A stretch of 64,000 bases of DNA from NCBI RefSeq assembly GCF_003686955.1, contig NZ_RCVM01000005.1, forward strand, positions 27,215-91,214, written 5' to 3'. The notes below the pieces were generated by a model. That model ran no database searches and was not told where the DNA came from. It worked only from the letters and a program-made list of their open reading frames with translations. The translations under genes were made by a program, and so were the position numbers. This DNA is from Streptococcus hillyeri (GTDB lineage Bacteria > Bacillota > Bacilli > Lactobacillales > Streptococcaceae). Below, one piece after another: positions 1 through 10,024 of this stretch; the stretch's first letter is position 1; each line of letters opens with the position of its first letter.

Positions 1-1
1 T

Positions 2-904
2 GGCAAAAGGCAGAATGGTTCACCACATGCTATAACACGTGTCTATTTCGGTAATAAGTGGCATTTTTTGGATACGACAGCTTCGATTGATGGCAACCGT
101 TACGCGTACCTTTTAGATACTTATAAAGAGGCCGATACAAGCGCATTGGCAGGTGAGATGGTTATCCATCGAGACTTTGAAAAGTGGCTAGAAAAACAAC
201 GGCCACGTGATATTCTTTTGGTGAATAATGATGTAGCAAAAATTTCTCCAACATCATCAGTTGATTCTTTTGCTGAAAGAACTGAGCTACAAAAAATGTA
301 CGACAGAGTTGTATTTGATATTGCCCGCTATAACTATTTAATTACAAAGTTAGAGGAAAAGGCATCACAACCAACAAGTATTATCAGTCAATCCAAAGAT
401 GCTGTGCGTGAGTTAGAAATGTATCGCGATGATATTGATGTTTCAGATAAAGTAGTAAAAAGTTACCTGGAATTACTTGACTGGAAAATAAAAGTTTTAG
501 AAAATTTTGCTGGCCAAGTTGAAATTGGATTTGAAATTCCAAAATTTTTAGAACAACGGACAGCAAATAAAGAAGAAACTATTCTTGAAAAGCATATCTC
601 ATCAAATGACTCAGATGAAGATAGTCTACATTCTGAAGATGAGCGGATGTCTCCTCAAGAGGATGTTCAAATAAAAAAAGTAGAGAGTACAGTTGAGGAA
701 GTAAAAGAACTTATAGTACCAGAAAGTAATGGTATTGAGGAAAGTAGGCATAATGAAGAAAATTCAGAACTTGTAGAAAATGTGCCGGTTTTGCATGAAT
801 CAATTCCAACTAATGATAATTATAGTGACGTAACTTTAGGAACTGTTCAAAATATTATTTTTTCACTTTGGAACGATGTAAGTAGTCTGTTTTCAAGTAA
901 CTAA
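2..904 (+). CDS. Transglutaminase-like secreted protein, C-terminal part (cut by window edge)
   Basis: The reading frame is open from base 2 and has no start inside the window, so this is the 3' part of a longer gene. Its first residues (HAITRVYF, then WHFLDTT) match the catalytic His and Asp segment of the next gene (HAITRVFF, WHFVDTT), placing it in the transglutaminase-like Cys-His-Asp superfamily; the Cys lies upstream of the window. A second shared block follows (FEKWLEKQRPRDILL here, FEKWVENQNPRHLLL there), then a helical region, a Glu/Ser-rich low-complexity stretch, and a Trp-containing C-terminal helix. There is no LPXTG motif. The substrate is unknown. A TTG at 68 could be misread as a start, but homology runs straight through it. 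It is a tandem paralogue of the downstream gene. Confidence 0.8.
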   Translation, partial: GKRQNGSPHAITRVYFGNKWHFLDTTASIDGNRYAYLLDTYKEADTSALAGEMVIHRDFEKWLEKQRPRDILLVNNDVAKISPTSSVDSFAERTELQKMYDRVVFDIARYNYLITKLEEKASQPTSIISQSKDAVRELEMYRDDIDVSDKVVKSYLELLDWKIKVLENFAGQVEIGFEIPKFLEQRTANKEETILEKHISSNDSDEDSLHSEDERMSPQEDVQIKKVESTVEEVKELIVPESNGIEESRHNEENSELVENVPVLHESIPTNDNYSDVTLGTVQNIIFSLWNDVSSLFSSN

Positions 905-940
905 ATTATATAGCACCACCTCTACCTCCAAAATAATCAT

Positions 941-981
941 AAAATCCTTAGTAAGTATTATCTACTTATTGAGGATTTTTG
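941..981 (+). terminator. Rho-independent terminator
   Basis: A stem built from AAAATCCT and AGGATTTT arms, with inner TAAGTA/TACTTA pairing, ends in a T-run. It separates the two paralogous secreted-protein genes. Confidence 0.7.
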
Positions 982-1051
982 GGTTATTGAAGTCTATCTG
1001 AATGTGACAAGTAAGGAGTAGATTCAGATTTTGTGAGTCATGGAAATATTT

Positions 1052-1105
1052 TTAAGATAACATTAATGTCATCTTAAGAGTGTCTTTATGATGGTGTGAT
1101 AGAAT
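1052..1105 (+). promoter_or_regulatory. Extended -10 promoter with upstream 26-bp palindrome
   Basis: TAGAAT at 1100-1105 is preceded by TGA, an extended -10. The region 1052-1077 is a near-perfect inverted repeat (arms TTAAGATAACATT and AATGTCATCTTAA, one mismatched pair) lying just upstream of, and touching, where a -35 would be. This is a plausible operator for the downstream gene; the regulator is unknown. Confidence 0.5.
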
Positions 1106-1138
1106 ATTACCAAAAAGAATAGAAAGCAGTATTGATTT

Positions 1139-3220
1139 ATGAATGGTAAGGTAAAACAAACAACTAATCGAAAAATAGATTCACAAAAAGTAAAACTTGG
1201 GCTCGCTTTAGGTGTTATCGGAGCAAGCTTGGCGCTCCAAAGTTATTATGCTAAAGCAGAAGATATCTTATCTCAAAATTTAACTCAAAATAGTTCATTT
1301 TCAAGGTTTCTTGCTGAAATGAACAGGAATCAAAAGAGCTCAAATACATTTAGTAAAGATGGTTTAGGTGTTGATACTGCCTTTGGTAAAATTAAAGATG
1401 AGCTTTCAGTTACCAAGCGAACAGCTATTAATGTGCGTGAATTAGGTGGGAATGAAGGGCTTCTTACTCAAGTTGATGTTCAGGAGTTGTTACCTAAATT
1501 AAGACATCGAATTCCTAATTTTGATTCAGACTATACTCTCGTGACTGTTAATGGGAAATATCTTTATGATGATGTTACGCTTTACATTGTTAAAAAGTCA
1601 GGTCACATCGTTAATTCTATGCAGGATTATAGTAAGGTGCTGCACGACTTAATGAAGAACAGTGGAAAAGAAATGGATGTCTATGCTCCTTTTAATTTAG
1701 ATGAGAGTCATTTGAATTTATTGCTACAAGCTAATGGTTTTGGTCTAGTAGGAGATCAACATACTATAGCGGTTAATCATTTAAATATGTATCATGGGAA
1801 AGTAAAGGTAGCACCAGTATCCGAATATTTCACTCGTGTTAAGTATAAAAATTCTAATAGAACTCTAGAAGATTACTTAGAAAATGATAATAAGATTCTA
1901 GAGCTGGTAAGAGCTTCAGGGGCAATGGAACAAGCAACAGAACGTGAAAAAATTACTCAGTGGTCAAACTTTCTAAAAAGTAAGTTTCGCTATGATAGAA
2001 GCTTACTAGATATCGGGGGGACAGACAATTATAATATCGGTTCAGATATTTATTCGATTACAGAACGTGATACAGCCATGTGCGTGGGATTTAGTGTTCT
2101 ATCAGCGCGAGCTTTGAACATGATGGGAATGCGCTCTTACGTTGTTTATGGTAAAACAAAGGATGGTATCGAACATGCTATCACTAGGGTGTTCTTTGAT
2201 AATAACTGGCATTTTGTAGATACTACAACACCTCTTAATCATTTGGTGCAACTAACGATTGATACTTTCTCTGAGATGGATAAAAACGAAGGTGGCTATA
2301 CTCCTAACGGAACGATGCGTGTTGACAAGTCTTTTGAAAAATGGGTGGAGAACCAAAATCCTAGACATCTTTTGCTGTTGAACACTGAAAAAGCGCTTTT
2401 CACAAATAAACGTTTAGAATATTATATTTCGGATGGTGAAAAGCAACAGTTGTTAAGTTTGCAACAACTATTGAAAGATCGTTATGACTATATTGTATCA
2501 ACATTAGAGAAATCTCCTCAGAAAAATGAAAACTTGTTAAAAAACATCAAAGGGTTTGTTGATAACATTGAACAGGATATTGAACAAGTTAAGAGCTATG
2601 ACAAGATGATTGGTAGTGTCGCAGATAAGTATCGAATGACGATTGACCGATTTAATAGCACTGCTGGATCTATTGAAAGAGAACTTGCCATACAAAATTT
2701 CAGTAAAAGTTCAGAAATTGAAAAAGATATAAAAGCTATCAGTAAAAAAGCAACAGAAATAGCCGCTATGACTGAAGATAAGTATACAGAGGCGGAAAAA
2801 AATGCTTACAGTGACCACGAGGTAGAACAAGAAGAGAAGGTTGTGAAGACTGAAGAGAGTAAAAAACGCTCTAGGCGTTCGTTGCCAAGTGAATCAGAAG
2901 AATCAATCAGTCATAAGGAGAAGCAAGAGTCTGATCAGGATGCCCTTTCTCAAGAACTAGAGACGCTAGTTTCTCAAGAAGTTACAACAGAGGAAAAAGT
3001 TGTAGTAGAAGAGAAACAAAAGCTAGAAGAGAGCACTCCAATATCAGAAAAAGTTGATCAAGGAAATATCGTGTCAGATACTTCTGAACAGCAAGAATCA
3101 TCGCAATCAACGGATAGTAGTGGTACAATGTCGTTTGATAATGGTCTTACAACAACACTGGATGTTATTAAAGAGATTGTTTCTACCGTTTGGGAGAGTC
3201 TGAGCTGGATTTTGGAATAG
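1139..3220 (+). CDS. Secreted transglutaminase-like (Cys-His-Asp) protein
   Basis: This 693-residue protein has a basic N-terminus and a hydrophobic segment (about residues 18-38) ending in AKAED, like a signal peptide. The middle holds a transglutaminase-core triad: Cys315 (DTAMCVGFS), His346 (EHAITRVFF) and Asp361 (WHFVDTTT). Residues around 430-580 are predicted helical. About 590-665 is rich in Glu, Ser and Lys and includes a KKRSRRS patch. The last 25 residues form a Trp-containing amphipathic helix, with no LPXTG anchor. Proteins of this fold include cysteine proteases and transglutaminases; which one applies here cannot be said. It is probably exported and may act on host or surface proteins. 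The Shine-Dalgarno is weak. The partial gene upstream is its paralogue. Confidence 0.8.
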   Translation: MNGKVKQTTNRKIDSQKVKLGLALGVIGASLALQSYYAKAEDILSQNLTQNSSFSRFLAEMNRNQKSSNTFSKDGLGVDTAFGKIKDELSVTKRTAINVRELGGNEGLLTQVDVQELLPKLRHRIPNFDSDYTLVTVNGKYLYDDVTLYIVKKSGHIVNSMQDYSKVLHDLMKNSGKEMDVYAPFNLDESHLNLLLQANGFGLVGDQHTIAVNHLNMYHGKVKVAPVSEYFTRVKYKNSNRTLEDYLENDNKILELVRASGAMEQATEREKITQWSNFLKSKFRYDRSLLDIGGTDNYNIGSDIYSITERDTAMCVGFSVLSARALNMMGMRSYVVYGKTKDGIEHAITRVFFDNNWHFVDTTTPLNHLVQLTIDTFSEMDKNEGGYTPNGTMRVDKSFEKWVENQNPRHLLLLNTEKALFTNKRLEYYISDGEKQQLLSLQQLLKDRYDYIVSTLEKSPQKNENLLKNIKGFVDNIEQDIEQVKSYDKMIGSVADKYRMTIDRFNSTAGSIERELAIQNFSKSSEIEKDIKAISKKATEIAAMTEDKYTEAEKNAYSDHEVEQEEKVVKTEESKKRSRRSLPSESEESISHKEKQESDQDALSQELETLVSQEVTTEEKVVVEEKQKLEESTPISEKVDQGNIVSDTSEQQESSQSTDSSGTMSFDNGLTTTLDVIKEIVSTVWESLSWILE

Positions 3221-3260
3221 CCAATTTATAAAGGCTTCTTAAATGATTTAACAGAGAAAT

Positions 3261-3306
3261 GACAGATAGAATTTAGTACTGGCTGGGTTCTATTTGTCGT
3301 TTTTTA
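3261..3306 (+). terminator. Rho-independent terminator
   Basis: Arms GACAGATAGAA and TTCTATTTGTC (one wobble pair) are followed by six T residues. It ends the transglutaminase-like gene. Confidence 0.7.
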
Positions 3307-3421
3307 TTGGGCAGAATTTGAAGGTTCGTAAACGTCTAAACAGACAAACCCATTAAAGGAGGAGATGACGATTTGGAGAATGTATAAGCCTCGTTGCAAA
3401 CTGTTAATTTTTATCTTTTTT

Positions 3422-3430
3422 TGATATAAT
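3422..3430 (+). promoter_or_regulatory. Extended -10 promoter for pbp1b
   Basis: TGA followed by TATAAT (3425-3430). The predicted transcript start falls near 3437, almost at the coding region, so the leader is very short. Confidence 0.55.
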
Positions 3431-3447
3431 GAATAATGAGGTATTTT

Positions 3448-5925
3448 ATGAACGATTGGAAAAAGAAGTTTGCTGATTTTTGGCAAGGCTTGAAAAATAA
3501 AAACGGCTCCAAAAATTCATCGCGATCATCAAAAAGTGCTGAACGCTATAATTGGAAAGATTATGGCTTGGTTTTTTTGAGAACTTTAAAGCTCTTGGTT
3601 GATTTCGCTTATTTGATTCTTGCCTTGATAAGCTTGCTAGGCGCGGGTATTGGTGCTGGTTATCTTGCTAGTCAAGTCGATACCGTGGATGTTCCAGAAA
3701 CTAAAGAATTGACCGCTAAGGTTAGTGATTTGAGCAAGATTTCTCAGTTGACCTATGCCGATGGAAAACTGATTTCAAAGATTGATACGGATTTGCTACG
3801 AACACCTGTTGAAAGCTCTGCTATTTCTGATAATATCAAAAATGCTATTGTCGCAACTGAGGATGAAAATTTTAAGTCCCATAAAGGTGTGGTTCCTAAA
3901 GCGATTTTTCGTGCAACCTTGGGCTCTGTCCTAGGTATTGGAGAGTCTAGTGGTGGTTCAACGCTGACACAGCAATTGATTAAACAACAGATTTTAGGTG
4001 ATGATCCGACCTTTAAGCGTAAGGCGACAGAAATTCTCTATGCCTTAGAGCTTGAGCGGAATATGGATAAGGACACTATTCTCACCAACTATCTGAACGT
4101 TTCACCGTTTGGTCGAAATCATAAGGGGCAAAATATTGCAGGGATTGAAGAAGCAGCGCAGGGGATATTTGGAGTCTCTGCGAAAGATTTGACCATTCCG
4201 CAAGCGGCTTTCTTGGCTGGTTTGCCACAGAGCCCGATTGTCTATTCACCGTATTTGCCGACAGGTGCCTTTAAGACGGATGAAGACATGACGTTAGGAC
4301 TGACACGTCAAAAAAATGTGCTTTATAACATGTATCGCGCAGGCATGTTGACCAAAGAAGATTATGAGAGCTATCTTGCCTATGATTTAAAACAAGATTT
4401 CAGACAACCAGAAGCAAGGACAACTGACAGTCATGATTATCTCTACTACGCTGTTTTAGAGGAAGCTCAGGAAATCATGTATCAATATCTTATCAAACGT
4501 GATAAGGTATCTGAACAAGAGTTGAAAAATGATGCAACCAAGGAGACTTATCGTGAATTAGCCTACCAAGAATTATCGCAAGGAGGCTATACGGTTAAAA
4601 GCACCATCAAGCCTAATATTTACAAGGCTATGCAGGATGCAGTTGCTAATTATGGTCATCTACTTGATGATGGTACTGGTGAGGTTCAAGTGGGGAATGT
4701 CTTGCTTGATAATAGCACCGGAGCTATCTTAGGTTTTGTTGGTGGTCGTAATTATAATACTAACCAAAATAATCACGCTCTAAATTCTCTACGCTCCCCA
4801 GGTTCGAGTATCAAACCTATTCTTCCCTATGCTATCGCAATTGACCGAGGTTTAATGGGAAGCGCAAGTATTGTCTCTAACTACCCGACGACTTATTCTA
4901 GTGGTCAACGGATTTATCACGTTGGTGATGCAGGGACGAAGATGATTACGCTTCAGGAAGCTTTAAATATTTCTTGGAATATTCCCGCTTTTTGGACTTA
5001 TAAAATGTTGCGAGATAAAGGTGTGGACGTTGAATCCTATATGACAAAAATGGGATATGATATCCAGGAATACGGTATTGAAAGTCTTCCTTTAGGTGGA
5101 GGTGTTGAAGTATCGGTCTTGCAACAAGCTAATGCTTATCAGACCTTGGCAAATGGTGGAGCTTATTTAAAACATTATATTGTTGAATCTGTGACGGCAA
5201 GCGATGGAACAGTAATTTTCAAACATGAAAAAAAACCTGTTCAAGTGTTTTCTAAAGCAACGGCAAGCATCATGATGCATCTACTTAGAGGACCGTTGAC
5301 ATCAGGTTATACCACACGTTATTTAAGTGCTTTAAGAGGCGTTAATGGAAATCTTGCCAATGCCGATTGGGCAGGTAAAACTGGAACCACTGATGACTAC
5401 ACAGATTCTTGGCTCGTTGTTACAACGCCAGGAGCTTCGCTGGGTTCGTGGATTGGTCACGATGATAATACACCGCTAGCTGCTGGTACTGGTGTTACCA
5501 ATATGGCATCCTACCTAGCACAACTAACCAATGCCATTCATGCAGCGGATTCGTCTGTATTTGCGACTAATAAGCGCTTTGAATTGGATTCTAGTGTGAT
5601 TGGCTCAACCGTTCTAGCTTCAACAGGGCTAAGACCAGGTACTGTGTTGGTAAATGGGAAAAGTATCACTGTTGGTGGTGCAACAACGACAAGTTATTGG
5701 GCTAAAAATGGTGCGCCAAGCATGACTTACCGCTTTGCGATCGGTGGAACAGATGCAGACTATACCAACGCATGGGGGGCTTTCATGCCAAACGATTCCA
5801 ATAAAAATAAACAAGAGTCTCGAACAGACGAAAAAGATAAAGATAGAGACAAAAAGGAAGACACTAAAACGGACGATAAAGAAAGCTCCGAATCGAGTGA
5901 TGCGGAAAGTGATTCGTCAGAATAA
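3448..5925 (+). CDS. pbp1b: Class A penicillin-binding protein (PBP1b type)
   Basis: Bifunctional peptidoglycan synthase of about 825 residues. It has a short cytoplasmic N-terminus, one membrane segment (about residues 48-75), a GT51 glycosyltransferase domain with the ATEDENF and GGSTLTQQ motifs, then a transpeptidase domain with the SxxK serine (SSIKP, about residue 453), SWN, and KTGTT motifs. The C-terminus is a Lys/Asp/Glu/Ser-rich tail of about 40 residues. I chose the ATG at 3448 because GAGGT lies 5 bases upstream; an in-frame ATG at 3436 coincides with the predicted transcript start and is the alternative. The position just before rpoB is the usual one in streptococci. All catalytic motifs look intact. 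Confidence 0.93.
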   Translation: MNDWKKKFADFWQGLKNKNGSKNSSRSSKSAERYNWKDYGLVFLRTLKLLVDFAYLILALISLLGAGIGAGYLASQVDTVDVPETKELTAKVSDLSKISQLTYADGKLISKIDTDLLRTPVESSAISDNIKNAIVATEDENFKSHKGVVPKAIFRATLGSVLGIGESSGGSTLTQQLIKQQILGDDPTFKRKATEILYALELERNMDKDTILTNYLNVSPFGRNHKGQNIAGIEEAAQGIFGVSAKDLTIPQAAFLAGLPQSPIVYSPYLPTGAFKTDEDMTLGLTRQKNVLYNMYRAGMLTKEDYESYLAYDLKQDFRQPEARTTDSHDYLYYAVLEEAQEIMYQYLIKRDKVSEQELKNDATKETYRELAYQELSQGGYTVKSTIKPNIYKAMQDAVANYGHLLDDGTGEVQVGNVLLDNSTGAILGFVGGRNYNTNQNNHALNSLRSPGSSIKPILPYAIAIDRGLMGSASIVSNYPTTYSSGQRIYHVGDAGTKMITLQEALNISWNIPAFWTYKMLRDKGVDVESYMTKMGYDIQEYGIESLPLGGGVEVSVLQQANAYQTLANGGAYLKHYIVESVTASDGTVIFKHEKKPVQVFSKATASIMMHLLRGPLTSGYTTRYLSALRGVNGNLANADWAGKTGTTDDYTDSWLVVTTPGASLGSWIGHDDNTPLAAGTGVTNMASYLAQLTNAIHAADSSVFATNKRFELDSSVIGSTVLASTGLRPGTVLVNGKSITVGGATTTSYWAKNGAPSMTYRFAIGGTDADYTNAWGAFMPNDSNKNKQESRTDEKDKDRDKKEDTKTDDKESSESSDAESDSSE

Positions 5926-6013
5926 AATAGTTGCTTCTAACAAGAAAATATGATAAAATATCATAAATTATTTGTCGTCTGTTTTCTTGAAATATTGTCC
6001 AGGAAGACTTACA

Positions 6014-6057
6014 GCAGTTAAATCCAGCTTTTATAGTCAGATTTAGCTGCTCTTTTT
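6014..6057 (+). terminator. Rho-independent terminator after pbp1b
   Basis: Arms GCAGTTAAATC and GATTTAGCTGC are followed by TCTTTTTG. It separates pbp1b from the rpoB leader. Confidence 0.75.
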
Positions 6058-6067
6058 GTGCTTAATT

Positions 6068-6203
6068 TTGACGAATTTAAATCTTGTCACAAAGATTTAA
6101 AAGTTCTGAAAATTGCAAGAAGGACAAGGAAGTCTGTTAGCTCAGACGTGTAAAAGCTGTGACCTAAGGTCACGTGTCAGATAATAAAAAGGAGAACAAT
6201 CAC
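6068..6203 (+). promoter_or_regulatory. rpoB promoter region and hairpin-rich leader
   Basis: TTGACG at 6068-6073 is a good -35; the matching -10 is unclear. Downstream are two small inverted repeats, GTCTG/CAGAC (6132-6147) and GTGACC/GGTCAC (6159-6173), the latter ending about 13 bases before the Shine-Dalgarno. Regulatory function is an inference. Confidence 0.4.
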
Positions 6204-9200
6204 TTGGCAGGACATAATGTTCAGTACGGTAAACATCGTACTCGTCGTAGTTTTTCAAGAATCAAAGAAGTTCTTGATTTACCAAATTTGATTGAAATTC
6301 AAACCGACTCATTCCAAGAATTCTTGGACAATAGTTTGCGTGAAGTTTTTGAAGACGTACTTCCAGTATCAAACTTCACTGATACAATGGAACTTGAATT
6401 TGTTGGCTACGAATTAAAAGAACCTAAATATACTTTAGAAGAAGCGCGTGCACACGATGCTCACTATTCAGTGCCTCTCTTTGTCACTTTCCGTTTGGTT
6501 AACAAAGAAACTGGTGAGATTAAAACGCAAGAAGTTTTCTTTGGTGACCTTCCTTACATGACTGAAATGGGTACGTTTGTTATCAATGGTGCAGAGCGTA
6601 TCATCGTATCTCAGTTAGTGCGTTCACCAGGTGTTTATTTCAACGATAAGGTTGATAAAAATGGTAAAGTTGGCTATGGCTCAACAGTCATTCCTAACCG
6701 TGGCGCTTGGCTTGAATTGGAAACCGATTCAAAAGATTTAGCTCACACACGTATTGACCGTACGCGTAAAATTCCATTTACAACACTTGTTCGTGCGCTT
6801 GGTTTCTCAGGTGATGATGAGATTTTAGATATCTTTGGTGATGGCGACTTGGTGCGTAACACGATTGAAAAAGATATCCATAAAAATCCAGCAGATTCAC
6901 GTACAGATGAAGCCCTCAAAGAAATTTATGAGCGTCTTCGTCCAGGTGAGCCAAAAACTGCAGATAGCTCACGTAGCCTTTTGACAGCACGTTTCTTTGA
7001 TCCAAAACGCTATGATTTGGCAGCTGTTGGTCGCTATAAAATCAATAAGAAACTTAATGTTAAGACACGCTTGTTGAACCAAACTATTGCTGAAAACTTG
7101 ATTGATGCTGAAACAGGCGAAATTCTTGTTGAAGCTGGTACAGTGATGACGCGTGACGTGATTGATTCAATTGCAGAGCACCTTGATGGTGATCTTAACA
7201 AGTTCGTTTACACACCAAATGATTTTGCGGTAGTAACAGAGCCTGTTATTCTTCAAAAATTCAAGGTCGTAGCTCCAACTGATCCAGACCGTACAGTAAC
7301 TATCGTTGGTAATGCTAATCCAGATGACAAGGTTCGTGCCTTGACAACTGCGGATATCTTGGCTGAAATGTCATACTTCCTTAACCTTGCTGAAGGTATT
7401 GGTAAAGTGGACGATATCGACCACCTTGGAAACCGTCGTATCCGTGCGGTTGGTGAACTTCTTGCTAACCAATTCCGTATTGGTCTTGCTCGTATGGAAC
7501 GTAACGTTCGTGAGCGCATGTCAGTTCAAGACAACGAAGTGTTGACACCACAACAAATCATTAATATCCGCCCTGTTACAGCTGCCATCAAAGAATTCTT
7601 TGGTTCATCACAGTTGTCACAGTTCATGGACCAACACAATCCACTTTCTGAGTTGTCACACAAGCGCCGTTTGTCAGCCTTAGGACCTGGTGGTTTGACA
7701 CGTGACCGTGCAGGATATGAAGTCCGAGACGTTCACTACACCCACTATGGTCGTATGTGTCCAATCGAGACACCTGAGGGACCAAACATTGGTTTGATCA
7801 ATAACTTGTCAACCTATGGTCACCTTAACAAATATGGTTTCATCCAAACACCATATCGTAAAGTTGACCGTGCAACTGGTCAAGTAACTAACGAAATTGT
7901 TTGGTTGACTGCCGATGAAGAAGATGAATTTACAGTAGCGCAAGCTAATTCAAAACTTAATGAAGATGGTACTTTCGCTGAAGAAATCGTTATGGGACGT
8001 CACCAAGGTAATAACCAAGAATTCCCAGCAAGTATCGTTGACTATGTAGACGTATCACCTAAACAGGTAGTTGCCGTTGCGACAGCATGTATTCCATTCT
8101 TGGAAAACGATGACTCTAACCGTGCCCTCATGGGGGCGAACATGCAACGTCAGGCTGTGCCGTTGATTGATCCTAAAGCACCTTACGTTGGTACAGGTAT
8201 GGAATATCAAGCAGCGCACGATTCGGGTGCTGCAGTTATTGCCCAACACGATGGTAAAGTTGTTTATTCAGATGCTGATAAGGTTGAAGTTCGTCGTGAG
8301 GATGGTTCACTTGATGTTTATACCATTCAAAAATTCCGCCGTTCAAACTCAGGTACTGCTTATAACCAACGTACGCTTGTAAAAGTTGGTGATATTGTTG
8401 AAAAAGGAGACTTTATCGCTGACGGACCTTCTATGGAAAACGGTGAGATGGCGCTTGGACAAAACCCAATCGTTGCCTACATGACTTGGGAAGGTTACAA
8501 CTTCGAGGATGCGGTTATCATGTCTGAACGACTTGTGAAAGAAGATGTTTACACATCTGTTCACTTGGAAGAATACGAATCAGAAACGCGCGATACGAAG
8601 TTAGGCCCTGAAGAAATCACTCGTGAAATTCCAAACGTTGGTGAAGAAGCCCTCAAAGATCTTGATGAGATGGGTATTATCCGTATCGGTGCGGAAGTTA
8701 AAGAGGGTGACATTCTTGTTGGTAAGGTAACACCTAAAGGTGAAAAAGACCTTTCAGCAGAGGAACGCCTCCTTCACGCTATCTTTGGTGATAAATCACG
8801 TGAAGTTCGTGACACTTCTCTTCGTGTACCACACGGTGGTGACGGGGTTGTTAGCGACGTTAAAATCTTTACGCGTGCTAATGGTGACGAGCTTCCTTCA
8901 GGTGTGAATATCCTTGTTCGTGTCTTCATTGCTCAAAAACGTAAAATCAAGGTCGGAGATAAGATGGCCGGTCGTCACGGAAACAAGGGTGTCGTTTCAC
9001 GTATTGTTCCAGTTGAAGACATGCCATATCTTCCAGATGGAACGCCTGTTGATATCATGTTGAACCCACTCGGGGTGCCATCACGTATGAATATCGGTCA
9101 GGTTATGGAACTTCACCTTGGTATGGCGGCTCGTAATTTGGGTATCCACATTGCAACTCCTGTCTTTGACGGTGCAAGTTCAGAAGACCTCTGGTCAACT

Positions 9201-9797
9201 GTTCGTGAAGCTGGTATGGATTCAGATGCCAAGACAGTTCTTTACGATGGTCGTACAGGTGAACCATTTGACAACCGTGTTTCTGTCGGTGTCATGTACA
9301 TGATCAAACTTCACCACATGGTTGATGATAAACTTCACGCACGTTCAGTTGGTCCTTACTCACTCGTTACGCAACAGCCACTTGGAGGTAAAGCTCAGTT
9401 TGGTGGACAACGTTTCGGTGAGATGGAGGTTTGGGCCCTTGAAGCTTACGGTGCGTCAAATGTTCTTCAAGAAATCTTGACTTACAAGTCAGATGACGTT
9501 AATGGACGTTTGAAAGCCTATGAAGCTATCACAAAAGGTAAACCAATTCCAAAACCAGGTGTGCCAGAATCATTCCGAGTTCTTGTCAAAGAATTGCAAT
9601 CTCTTGGACTTGATATGCGAGTTCTTGATGATGAAAACAATGAAGTTGAACTTCGTGACCTTGATGAAGGTGAAGATGATGACGTGATGCACGTTGATGA
9701 TCTTGAAAAACTTCGTCAAAAACAAGCAGAAGAAGAAGCTCGCCTAGCAGCAGAAGTTGCAGCTGAAAATGGTGAAACACCAAGTGAAGGTGAATAA
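6204..9797 (+). CDS. rpoB: RNA polymerase beta subunit
   Basis: Core subunit of RNA polymerase, 1197 residues from a TTG start. I chose TTG6204 ([20 protein letters not shown]) because AAGGAGA lies at a proper distance and streptococcal RpoB proteins begin this way; an in-frame GTG at 6174 is less likely. The rifampicin pocket is present and looks wild type: Gln470 to Leu493 includes Asp476, His486 and Ser491, equivalent to E. coli D516, H526 and S531. Downstream are the conserved segments with GNKGVVSRI and [23 protein letters not shown]. The C-terminus is an acidic, Glu/Ala-rich tail. rpoC follows after an unusually structured 227-base gap. Confidence 0.98.
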   Translation: MAGHNVQYGKHRTRRSFSRIKEVLDLPNLIEIQTDSFQEFLDNSLREVFEDVLPVSNFTDTMELEFVGYELKEPKYTLEEARAHDAHYSVPLFVTFRLVNKETGEIKTQEVFFGDLPYMTEMGTFVINGAERIIVSQLVRSPGVYFNDKVDKNGKVGYGSTVIPNRGAWLELETDSKDLAHTRIDRTRKIPFTTLVRALGFSGDDEILDIFGDGDLVRNTIEKDIHKNPADSRTDEALKEIYERLRPGEPKTADSSRSLLTARFFDPKRYDLAAVGRYKINKKLNVKTRLLNQTIAENLIDAETGEILVEAGTVMTRDVIDSIAEHLDGDLNKFVYTPNDFAVVTEPVILQKFKVVAPTDPDRTVTIVGNANPDDKVRALTTADILAEMSYFLNLAEGIGKVDDIDHLGNRRIRAVGELLANQFRIGLARMERNVRERMSVQDNEVLTPQQIINIRPVTAAIKEFFGSSQLSQFMDQHNPLSELSHKRRLSALGPGGLTRDRAGYEVRDVHYTHYGRMCPIETPEGPNIGLINNLSTYGHLNKYGFIQTPYRKVDRATGQVTNEIVWLTADEEDEFTVAQANSKLNEDGTFAEEIVMGRHQGNNQEFPASIVDYVDVSPKQVVAVATACIPFLENDDSNRALMGANMQRQAVPLIDPKAPYVGTGMEYQAAHDSGAAVIAQHDGKVVYSDADKVEVRREDGSLDVYTIQKFRRSNSGTAYNQRTLVKVGDIVEKGDFIADGPSMENGEMALGQNPIVAYMTWEGYNFEDAVIMSERLVKEDVYTSVHLEEYESETRDTKLGPEEITREIPNVGEEALKDLDEMGIIRIGAEVKEGDILVGKVTPKGEKDLSAEERLLHAIFGDKSREVRDTSLRVPHGGDGVVSDVKIFTRANGDELPSGVNILVRVFIAQKRKIKVGDKMAGRHGNKGVVSRIVPVEDMPYLPDGTPVDIMLNPLGVPSRMNIGQVMELHLGMAARNLGIHIATPVFDGASSEDLWSTVREAGMDSDAKTVLYDGRTGEPFDNRVSVGVMYMIKLHHMVDDKLHARSVGPYSLVTQQPLGGKAQFGGQRFGEMEVWALEAYGASNVLQEILTYKSDDVNGRLKAYEAITKGKPIPKPGVPESFRVLVKELQSLGLDMRVLDDENNEVELRDLDEGEDDDVMHVDDLEKLRQKQAEEEARLAAEVAAENGETPSEGE

Positions 9798-9818
9798 AAC
9801 AGTCCAGTGGACTGTTTT
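9796..9818 (+). repeat. Palindrome with GTCCASTGGAC core at the rpoB stop
   Basis: Arms AAAACAGTCC and GGACTGTTTT surround AGT. The hairpin begins inside the rpoB stop codon. The same core, with different flanking pairs, sits in every complete BOX-like repeat of this window. Confidence 0.7.
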
Positions 9819-9921
9819 ATCCGACACTTGGAACTTGAAAAGTGTTGTCAGTCAGTTTGGATGAGTTACTCAGCACTTTGACTGGTATTTGAAAACACAA
9901 CATTAAATTTAACGAGAGGAA

Positions 9922-9954
9922 GAGCTTAATGAGAATAGTCCTTCTCATTAGCTC
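9922..9954 (+). promoter_or_regulatory. Long hairpin upstream of rpoC
   Basis: Arms GAGCTTAATGAGAA and TTCTCATTAGCTC pair over 13 bp with one bulged T and a 6-base loop. No T-run follows, so it is not a standard terminator; RNA processing or attenuation is possible. Confidence 0.5.
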
Positions 9955-10024
9955 CTAATACCTCTGAATGCTCTGTCTGAATGTAGCTCTGCTATGTTCA
10001 AAAGAAAAAAGAAAGGTAATACTA

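Noticed and set aside
7586..7686. Possible rifampicin-resistance change in rpoB
   Set aside because: Positions equal to E. coli 513, 516, 526 and 531 carry the wild-type residues; His478 for Asn518 is, as far as I recall, normal for streptococci.
9968..10024. Upstream ATG start for rpoC
   Set aside because: It would add 19 residues absent from other RpoC proteins, and GTG10025 has a proper Shine-Dalgarno.
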